A DNA stretch of 7,123 nucleotides, from NCBI GenBank assembly GCA_024275695.1, contig JAJRYP010000005.1, positions 1 through 7,123 of the forward strand, given 5' to 3'. This stretch comes from Patescibacteria group bacterium (GTDB lineage Bacteria; Patescibacteriota; Gracilibacteria; UBA1369; PNNO01). How positions within the stretch are numbered: the stretch's first letter is position 1; every line of letters starts with the position of its first letter. Made by a program: the position numbers and the translations under genes. Shown here piece by piece: positions 1 to 4,661 of the stretch. The notes under the pieces were generated by a model, which was given only the letters and a program-made list of their open reading frames with translations, was not told the origin of the DNA and ran no database searches.

Positions 1-170
1 TTAAAGATGTTAGAGATAAAGTATGTGGAAGATTTGAAGGAGTAATTGTTGAAGAGCCGGATGTTTTGGTTGAAGCGCTTAATATCCGACTCGTTGTTGA
101 AGCTATTATGACTCGGCAGTTTAATAAACTGCTTAACCGTGGATACATTCAAGCGTGGAAGCCTGAATAA
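1..170 (+). CDS. C-terminal end of an unrecognised protein (5' end outside window)
   Basis: The frame beginning at base 3 is open from the window edge to the TAA at 168-170 and gives 55 residues; the other two + strand frames are stopped early (for example TAA at 43-45). The visible peptide has a mixed acidic and hydrophobic stretch (GVIVEEPDVLVEAL), a probable helix containing VVEAIMTRQFNKLLNRG, and ends in YIQAWKPE. I do not recognise a family. The composition is that of an ordinary soluble protein tail, with no membrane segment or cysteine motif. The next promoter's -35 box begins only 3 bases after the stop codon, so this gene ends just before a new transcription unit. I see no terminator hairpin behind it, so read-through into the next genes is possible. 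Confidence is in the frame being coding, not in any function. Confidence 0.6.
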   Translation, partial: KDVRDKVCGRFEGVIVEEPDVLVEALNIRLVVEAIMTRQFNKLLNRGYIQAWKPE

Positions 171-172
171 AC

Positions 173-201
173 TTGAATGAAAGTGCGATTTTGCATATAA
201 T
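173..201 (+). promoter_or_regulatory. sigma70-type promoter for the microprotein/winged-helix cluster
   Basis: TTGAAT at 173-178 and a perfect TATAAT at 196-201 are separated by exactly 17 bases, the optimal sigma70 arrangement. The predicted start point is near A209, giving a leader of about 23 bases before the ATG at 232. The leader holds no Shine-Dalgarno sequence. The position, directly behind the preceding gene's stop and before three closely spaced + strand reading frames, fits a real promoter. Confidence 0.7.
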
Positions 202-231
202 CGTCTTTAGCACTTAATAACCAACTTCCAT

Positions 232-369
232 ATGTATAAATGTGCAAGTTGCGGGCATACGTCCGGGGAAGCGGGCGAACATTGCGGTGCCCCGATGCAA
301 AAAGTGTGTGCTTGCGGTTCCGGTAAATACGCATCCGATTGCTGTGAAATGCCACAATCTCAAGAATAA
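232..369 (+). CDS. Cysteine-rich zinc-binding microprotein with a SEC-C-like C-terminus
   Basis: This reading frame encodes 45 residues. Cysteines lie at 4, 7, 18, 26, 28, 37 and 38. The N-terminus has a rubredoxin/zinc-ribbon knuckle (YKCASCG), and C18 begins a CG pair. The segment from residue 26 to 38 reads CACGSGKYASDCC, which closely matches the SEC-C zinc motif pattern (CxCGSGK then CC) found at the end of SecA and in many small proteins. I infer binding of one or two zinc ions; the partner and role are unknown. Similar tiny CxxC plus CxCGSG proteins are, to my recollection, common in Patescibacteria. The start is the only ATG in frame ahead of the cysteines and lies about 23 bases after a predicted transcription start, without a Shine-Dalgarno sequence. 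The next frame starts at the base after its stop codon. An antisense frame exists here but lacks protein-like features. Confidence 0.75.
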   Translation: MYKCASCGHTSGEAGEHCGAPMQKVCACGSGKYASDCCEMPQSQE

Positions 370-462
370 ATGAAAGGACTTTTAAAAAGTTCACAAAAAA
401 TTAAAGAAATTTTTATACCTTTTTTATCGCTTCTTGCTGTAATAATGTTCCTTTATTTTTAA
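370..462 (+). CDS. Possible 30-residue single-pass membrane peptide
   Basis: An ATG lies immediately after the TAA of the microprotein (TAA at 367-369, ATG at 370), followed by 30 codons and TAA. The peptide has a basic N-terminal third (MKGLLKSSQKIKE) followed by about 17 hydrophobic residues (IFIPFLSLLAVIMFLYF), which is the layout of a small inner-membrane peptide with its N-terminus inside. The abutting stop and start suggest translation by re-initiation from the upstream gene. It has no recognisable family, and in AT-rich DNA a hydrophobic run of this length could arise by chance because U-rich codons encode hydrophobic residues. I include it as a plausible small gene, not an established one. 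The alternative is that this is just leader sequence for the winged-helix gene. Confidence 0.35.
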   Translation: MKGLLKSSQKIKEIFIPFLSLLAVIMFLYF

Positions 463-472
463 CAACATTTTT

Positions 473-937
473 ATGGCGGAGGTTTTTTTGCTTTCTACAC
501 GATCGCATCACAAAATTTTAAAATTCATTCAGCAAAAGTTAACCAAGGAAGGAGTCGACTGTGAAATTTTAAAATCTCCAAATGCTTCTTTGGAGAAAGT
601 GAATGAATGTTTTAATTTATATCCTGAACAAATTCCTAAACTTAAGGCTTTAAAAGCTTCCGATTTAATTTTGGATCCGGAAAATTACAATGTTAGAAAT
701 AAAGATAAACTGATAAAACTGCGAAAAAAGGAATACGAGCTTTTACAATTTTTTGTAAGAAACAAAAATCGAATTATTAATAGAAATACACTTTTGGAAA
801 ATATATGGGGCCCGAATTGTAATCCGTTCACAAACACGGTTGATGTTCATATAGCGGCACTTAGAAAGAAGCTCAAAACAAAAAACAGGCAGCTAATAAA
901 AACAATACATGGAGTTGGCTATAAATTGGAACTATAA
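473..937 (+). CDS. Winged-helix (OmpR/PhoB C-terminal type) DNA-binding protein without receiver domain
   Basis: This is a 154-residue protein. Residues about 64-154 match the OmpR/PhoB effector domain (Trans_reg_C): an N-terminal sheet (DLILDPENYNVRNKDKLIKL), helix 1 with KKEYELLQFFVRN, helix 2 with RNTLLENIWG, recognition helix NTVDVHIAALRKKLK (121-135) and the wing IKTIHGVGYKLE (142-153). The first 63 residues are too short for a receiver (normally about 120) and lack the acidic pocket and phospho-acceptor aspartate. They start like one (EVFLLST strand, then a helix and VDCEIL), so they may be a shrunken receiver remnant. It therefore cannot be a classical phosphorylated response regulator, and no histidine kinase is visible. 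The start is uncertain: ATG 473 has no Shine-Dalgarno, while an in-frame TTG at 488 has GGAGG five bases before it (478-482). I prefer ATG because it keeps the first strand. Its stop overlaps that of the convergent S41 protease gene. Targets are unknown. Confidence 0.85.
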   Translation: MAEVFLLSTRSHHKILKFIQQKLTKEGVDCEILKSPNASLEKVNECFNLYPEQIPKLKALKASDLILDPENYNVRNKDKLIKLRKKEYELLQFFVRNKNRIINRNTLLENIWGPNCNPFTNTVDVHIAALRKKLKTKNRQLIKTIHGVGYKLEL

Positions 938-2158
938 ATTTGTTAAATAAGTTCTTGCTTCCTCAAGCTGCGAATCAATATCGTTTTCAAGATCTTCCGG
1001 CGATAACTCGATAACTCTGTCCGGCATAATACCAACTTCTTCAATGTCGCGACCTGATGGTGTTAACCATTTGGCAATTGTAAGTCTTAGACTCGATCCG
1101 TCTTCCAAAACATCAATTTCCTGAACACTTCCTTTACCGTATGTTTGTTCACCCATGATAATGCCTCGTTTGTGATCCTGAATAGCTCCCGCAAGAATTT
1201 CAGACGCGGATGCGGAGCCTTTATTCACAAGAACTACAAGTGGAATCTCGGGAAGTCTTACCTTGTTATCAACATAAAATATTTCATTATCATCTTCATT
1301 TCTTGTCTTTAAAAGAACAACCGGTTTATTTCCCGAAATAAATTCGGAAGCAATATCCACCGCTATATCCAAATAACCTCCGCCGTTATATCTTAAATCA
1401 AGAATTATGCCGTCCGGATTATTAAGAAGAATATCTCCAACAGCTTCATCAAACTCATCACCGGTATTGTCGCTAAATTGATTTATGCTTACATATTCGA
1501 TATTTCCTTCTAAAAGCTCATATGTAACGCTTTCAATAGTTATATCGTCACGAACGATTGTTACGTCAAAAGGCTCTTTGACATTTTCTCTGATAATGGT
1601 TAAAGTTACCTCTGTCCCTTTTTCTCCCCGGATATTCATAATTGCTTCAAACAGACTCATTTCATTTGCCGTTTCACCATCTATCAAGAAAATAATATCT
1701 CCCGGAAGAAGTCCGGCACGTTCAGCCGGCGAGTTTTTTAAAGGAGAAACTATTACCAGAAAACCATCTTCCACATTCAATTCTGCTCCTATACCCTGAA
1801 GGGATCCTTGCAAATTTTCCTCAAATTCTTTTGTTTCTTCCGGAGTCATGAAAACCGTGTAAGGATCGTGCAATGAATTAACAAGCCCTTTTATAGATCC
1901 ATAAATGAAATTTTGATCATCCAGTATTTGATCTCCATTAACATATCGACTGTCTATTTTTTGCCATACTGTCCAAAAGAGAGACATATCCACCGATTTT
2001 GGATTGTCTATGGTTAGTTTTGAATCGGGTGTTCTTGTGGAAGGGACCCTTGAAGAATGCTCTGATGCGAAATAATAATAATGAGATCCTTGCCAACCTG
2101 CCAGGAAAACAAAGATTACAGTAACAACCGTATATATCAGATTTTTTTTTGCGTACAT
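932..2158 (-). CDS. S41-family C-terminal processing protease (CtpA/CtpB-like) with PDZ domain
   Basis: The protein has 408 residues, the usual length for this family. One membrane segment lies at about 8-21, directly after a short lysine-containing N-terminus, so it is anchored with the catalytic part outside. A PDZ domain spans about 119-205 (GIGAEL; SPAERAGLLPGDII), followed by the S41 core from about 215. The catalytic serine is S317 in GSASASE, the lysine K342 in YGKGSVQ and the assisting glutamine Q346. The serine-to-lysine spacing of 25 matches the D1-processing and CtpB proteases, so the enzyme should be active. Family members cleave extracytoplasmic proteins near the C-terminus after the PDZ domain binds the tail; the substrate here is unknown. 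It lies 12 bases downstream of the phosphoesterase gene on the same strand, so the two are probably co-transcribed. No Shine-Dalgarno precedes the ATG, which suggests translational coupling. Its 3' end overlaps the convergent winged-helix gene by 6 bases. Confidence 0.95.
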   Translation of the reverse strand: MYAKKNLIYTVVTVIFVFLAGWQGSHYYYFASEHSSRVPSTRTPDSKLTIDNPKSVDMSLFWTVWQKIDSRYVNGDQILDDQNFIYGSIKGLVNSLHDPYTVFMTPEETKEFEENLQGSLQGIGAELNVEDGFLVIVSPLKNSPAERAGLLPGDIIFLIDGETANEMSLFEAIMNIRGEKGTEVTLTIIRENVKEPFDVTIVRDDITIESVTYELLEGNIEYVSINQFSDNTGDEFDEAVGDILLNNPDGIILDLRYNGGGYLDIAVDIASEFISGNKPVVLLKTRNEDDNEIFYVDNKVRLPEIPLVVLVNKGSASASEILAGAIQDHKRGIIMGEQTYGKGSVQEIDVLEDGSSLRLTIAKWLTPSGRDIEEVGIMPDRVIELSPEDLENDIDSQLEEARTYLTNL

Positions 2159-2170
2159 ATATTAAGGATA

Positions 2171-2968
2171 TTAAGAATTATCTAACAGTTCAATTATTAG
2201 TTTAATATTTTCAGCCTTTTTTGTGTTATCTTCGGTTTCAATAAATATAGAGTTAAATACGGTGGGACCTTCTCCGATCTCATGTTTTACAGGCATTTGC
2301 GTAAGAAAATTTCTAATGATAGGTTCTTTATCAACTCCTATAATTGAATTTTTTAAGCCGACCATCCCTATATCTGTAATGTATGCCGTTCCTCCTTCAA
2401 GAATTCTGGAATCAGCCGTAGGAACGTGCGTATGCGTTCCAAGTACGGCCGTTACGCGTCCGTCCAGATAGTGTGCAAGGGCTGTTTTTTCCGATGTCGC
2501 GTCAGCATGTATGTCTACAATAATTGCCTCCGGATTATCAGCTTTATGCTCTTCCAAAATTGCATCCGCGGTTCTGAAAGGACAATCATAACTGTGTTTC
2601 ATAAATACACGTCCCATTAAATTAATAACAAGAATTTTTTGCATTTTTGCTGTTTCAACCAGTTGATATCCTCTGCCCGGATTTCCGGGTGGGAAATTCG
2701 CGGGCCTAATTACCGGAAAACTTTTATCGTCAAGTTTTGCGATAACATTCTTGTTTGCGTATATATGATTGCCGGACGTGAAGAAATTTACCCCGGCCTT
2801 TGTCATTTCATCTATGATTTCTTCAGTGATACCTCTCCCGTGAGCCAGATTCTCTCCGTTTGCGATAATTAAATCCGTGGAATATTTCTCTTTGAGTGAT
2901 GGAAGTATTTTTTTAACAGTGTCTCTTCCGGGTCTGCCAACTATATCTCCAATAAATAATATTTTCAT
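2171..2968 (-). CDS. ymdB: YmdB-type metallophosphoesterase (TIGR00282 family)
   Basis: The 265 residues match the full length of this family. The dinuclear-metal ligands are all present: D8 (FIGDIVGRPGR), E39 and N40 (ANGEN), N67 with the neighbouring catalytic-type H68 (SGNH), H154 (DIHADATSEK), and H179 and H181 (GTHTHVPTAD). The C-terminal GTAYITDIGMVG signature at about 193-204 is also intact. Bacillus subtilis YmdB and Deinococcus DR1281 belong to this family; the former hydrolyses cyclic nucleotides such as 2',3'-cNMPs and affects biofilm and motility decisions. I infer a phosphodiesterase or phosphatase with a regulatory role; the exact substrate cannot be read from sequence. It is the first gene of a likely two-gene operon with the S41 protease. 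The ATG follows a possible -10 box so closely that the mRNA may be leaderless, and no Shine-Dalgarno is seen. Confidence 0.93.
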   Translation of the reverse strand: MKILFIGDIVGRPGRDTVKKILPSLKEKYSTDLIIANGENLAHGRGITEEIIDEMTKAGVNFFTSGNHIYANKNVIAKLDDKSFPVIRPANFPPGNPGRGYQLVETAKMQKILVINLMGRVFMKHSYDCPFRTADAILEEHKADNPEAIIVDIHADATSEKTALAHYLDGRVTAVLGTHTHVPTADSRILEGGTAYITDIGMVGLKNSIIGVDKEPIIRNFLTQMPVKHEIGEGPTVFNSIFIETEDNTKKAENIKLIIELLDNS

Positions 2969-2976
2969 CTGTCTGA

Positions 2977-2982
2977 TTTATA
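2977..2982 (-). promoter_or_regulatory. Possible -10 box for the phosphoesterase/protease operon
   Basis: On the - strand this reads TATAAA, 8 bases before the ATG whose first base is 2968. A start point 6-8 bases downstream would fall at or next to the start codon, giving a leaderless or nearly leaderless mRNA. The -35 position 17 bases upstream (CTTTCG) is poor, and the region is AT-rich, so chance matches are easy. Confidence 0.35.
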
Positions 2983-3056
2983 AATTGTTTTGTTTAACAC
3001 GAAAGTTACAATATCATATTTAATACTTTTTTTAAAAATATTTTATATCTCTCGTG

Positions 3057-3062
3057 TATACT
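3057..3062 (+). promoter_or_regulatory. Possible -10 box for the lipoprotein/M23 unit
   Basis: TATACT lies 26 bases before the preferred ATG at 3089, in the 120-base AT-rich divergent interval (2969-3088) that must carry promoters for both directions. It would give a start point near 3069 and a leader of about 20 bases. No good -35 box stands 16-18 bases upstream; only TTTAAA at 3031-3036, with 20-base spacing, comes close. This is a weak prediction. Confidence 0.3.
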
Positions 3063-3088
3063 CAAACTTGCCTTTAACGATCTTTGAA

Positions 3089-3625
3089 ATGAAACAAATT
3101 TTATTTATTTTCTATTTTATTGGAACGCTTTTTACAAATCAGAGTGCATGTTCAACGAATGAGGAATATTCATACAAGTTGCCGCCAAATTTCAGGGTTA
3201 TCAACACTTTGGAGGAAAACGGTGTTTTTGGGGTGGTGGACACATACGGAAACGGAGTAGACATTTATATTGAAAGTGTTGATGATTTTAATGTCGACAT
3301 GGATCTTGAAATCTGCCTGGAAAAGCGGGATTGGAAAGGTTCAATCAAAGAAGAAAGGCAGTTGCCCGATAGCGGCTATCTTGCTCGTGTCAACAATAAA
3401 TCAGGCATATATCCGGTCGATACAATCGTAATTATTCCAAAATCGGGGTTTTTGGTGAAAGCGAATTTTTTGAAGCGTGGCGATCCTCAGACGCATGCTG
3501 CGTTTGAGAACAAAGTCATGCAATTACTGCGCAGTATTGCGCGAGGAGGAAGCCATGAAAAGGCTTGGATTCGGTGTGTTCGTTCTTTTGCTAACGCTGT
3601 CGGCCTCACGCGGAGCGAAGGCTGA
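3089..3625 (+). CDS. Unrecognised secreted protein, possible lipoprotein, upstream of the M23 peptidase
   Basis: The preferred ATG gives 178 residues. The frame is open 33 codons further, to an ATG at 2990, but that extension is extremely AT-rich, and starting at 3089 places a signal sequence exactly at the N-terminus: MKQ, a hydrophobic core (ILFIFYFIGTLF), then NQSA-C21. The QSAC is a permissive but not ideal lipobox. The mature part (about 22-150) is a globular, strand-rich sequence (GVFGVVDTYGNGVDIYI; YPVDTIVIIPKSGFLVKANF) ending in a helix (AFENKVMQLLRSI). This outline resembles small PsbP/Mog1-type lipoprotein domains, but I cannot assign a family. The last 23 codons overlap the M23 gene in another frame and read like a random extension, so the natural gene may have ended nearer residue 152 before a frameshift or stop loss. 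The AT-rich start and moderate-GC body suggest mixed ancestry. It is probably co-transcribed with the peptidase. Confidence 0.6.
   Translation: MKQILFIFYFIGTLFTNQSACSTNEEYSYKLPPNFRVINTLEENGVFGVVDTYGNGVDIYIESVDDFNVDMDLEICLEKRDWKGSIKEERQLPDSGYLARVNNKSGIYPVDTIVIIPKSGFLVKANFLKRGDPQTHAAFENKVMQLLRSIARGGSHEKAWIRCVRSFANAVGLTRSEG
3543..3550 (+). promoter_or_regulatory. Strong ribosome-binding site that fixes the M23 start
   Basis: GAGGAGGA contains GGAGG at 3545-3549, five bases ahead of the ATG at 3555. It selects this start over an in-frame ATG at 3477, which would add 26 non-signal residues ahead of the signal peptide. It is the only ideally placed Shine-Dalgarno sequence before an ATG in the window. 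Confidence 0.8.
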
Positions 3626-4574
3626 CCCACTCGTGTTTCTGCCGTTCAAGTACGGCCAGTGGTGGTACTGCACCCAGGGACAGGGTGGAAGTTTCTCCCA
3701 CCAGGGAAATCAGTACTACGGGTTCGATTTCAATCTGAATTCATGGCAAAACTCGCCGTCAAATCCCGCGTTCGGCCGAAATCTGTACGCCCCGATCAGC
3801 GGTGAAATCGTTGAGATTCGTGACGGTGTTCACGACTTCACGAACAACTCCGGTTCCAACGCGGCGAACAACTACGGATGGGGCAACACCATCGTCATTC
3901 GAGATAAAGCCGGTGTGTACTATGTGCGTCTCGCGCATCTCATGTGGGGTTCGCTGGATCATCTTGAAGAAGGAGATTGGGTCGACCAGGGGGACTACAT
4001 CGGAAAGGTCGGACAGACCGGCTATTCCACCAATCCCCATCTTCACATGCAGATCATGAAGACATCGAAGGGATCTTCAAAGCCGTTCACCTTTGTGGAG
4101 GGCAAACTCTACTCCTACGAGTGGATTCGTTCCTCGCTCATTCGGCGCGCTTCGGTGCTTGACAATAACGGTGAGGTGTCGCTCAGTCACAATTTCAGTG
4201 TCGCCTACGCCTACAAATACAACACCTGGCAGACAATGACCGGCGTTGACGGATATGCCGGAAAAAACTACAGGCGACACAAGGTGACAAGTTCGTTTGA
4301 CTACAATTACTACAAGTGGCGTTTACGTGTCAAAACTTCCGGATACTACGCCATCTACGTCACCTTCCCGGTTGCTTCTTCGAACGATCCGGCCGCGAGG
4401 TACTACTTCGGAAGCACGTACGTGAAAAAAATCGATCAGACGCAAGGTTCGGGTTTCTTGCGATATCTCACATTCAGGTATCTCAGCAAGAACAGAACAT
4501 ATTCGGTAAAAGTCAGAGGCAAAACCAAGAACAGATACGTGGTCGCCGATGCGATCGTTCTCAGGAAAATATAA
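3555..4574 (+). CDS. Secreted M23-family metallopeptidase with C-terminal golvesin/Xly-type domain
   Basis: The protein has 339 residues. A Sec signal peptide covers about 1-23 (MKR, a hydrophobic core, then AKA before DP). The peptidase domain spans about 25-190: YYGFDF with D58, YAPISGEIVEIRDG, VRLAHLM with H128, and NPHLHMQI with the HxH pair H162/H164 preceded by GDYIGKVGQTG. The usual first ligand motif HxxxD is altered: Tyr54 stands four residues before D58, and the nearest histidine is H49, nine residues before it. From about 199 to 339 the protein resembles the golvesin/Xly carbohydrate-binding-like domain: GYAGKNYRRH, then FDYNYYKWRLRVKTSGYYAIYVTF in two parts, and the closing VVADAIVL. 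M23 enzymes cut peptidoglycan cross-bridges or stems, so I infer a secreted wall hydrolase with a binding module. The gene is clearly GC-richer than its neighbours and has a strong ribosome-binding site, both signs of transfer. A rho-independent terminator follows. Confidence 0.92.
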   Translation: MKRLGFGVFVLLLTLSASRGAKADPLVFLPFKYGQWWYCTQGQGGSFSHQGNQYYGFDFNLNSWQNSPSNPAFGRNLYAPISGEIVEIRDGVHDFTNNSGSNAANNYGWGNTIVIRDKAGVYYVRLAHLMWGSLDHLEEGDWVDQGDYIGKVGQTGYSTNPHLHMQIMKTSKGSSKPFTFVEGKLYSYEWIRSSLIRRASVLDNNGEVSLSHNFSVAYAYKYNTWQTMTGVDGYAGKNYRRHKVTSSFDYNYYKWRLRVKTSGYYAIYVTFPVASSNDPAARYYFGSTYVKKIDQTQGSGFLRYLTFRYLSKNRTYSVKVRGKTKNRYVVADAIVLRKI

Positions 4575-4625
4575 ACCTTTCCCGACGAACGGTATCTGAC
4601 TCTATCAAAAAGGAGGAAAATTATT

Positions 4626-4661
4626 AAAGCGGATTTGGCATTTGCCGGGTTCGCTTTTTTT
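4626..4661 (+). terminator. Rho-independent terminator of the lipoprotein/M23 unit
   Basis: A 14-bp stem (4626-4639 with 4644-4657) closes an ATTT loop and runs into seven Ts (4655-4661). The stem is AAAGCG/CGCTTT outside, GGC/GCC at the tip, and a middle of one A-U and four G·U pairs. In the - strand RNA those four pairs become A·C mismatches and no comparable T-run follows, so it should stop only + strand transcription. It overlaps the stop codon of the convergent helicase gene. Confidence 0.75.

Noticed and set aside
149..394. An 81-codon - strand frame across the microprotein region
   Set aside because: It runs antisense to the cysteine-motif gene, crosses its promoter, and its product (Arg/His/Tyr-rich) matches nothing; the + strand frame has clear CxxC and CxCGSG motifs.
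927..956. Possible bidirectional terminator between the winged-helix and S41 genes (GAACT ... AGTTC)
   Set aside because: Only five base pairs with a loop of about 16 bases and no T-run, too weak to call.
2990..3088. N-terminal extension of the lipoprotein-like protein from ATG 2990
   Set aside because: The extension is Phe/Ile/Tyr-rich from AT-rich DNA, overlaps likely promoter sequence and would bury the signal peptide 33 residues inside the protein.
3477..3554. Upstream ATG start for the M23 peptidase
   Set aside because: It adds 26 Arg/Cys-containing residues before a good signal peptide, while ATG 3555 has a strong ribosome-binding site five bases upstream.
3759..4627. Several 60-103 codon frames on both strands inside and just past the M23 gene
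   Set aside because: They are out-of-frame shadows of a GC-richer gene with few stops; none shows motifs or a ribosome-binding site.
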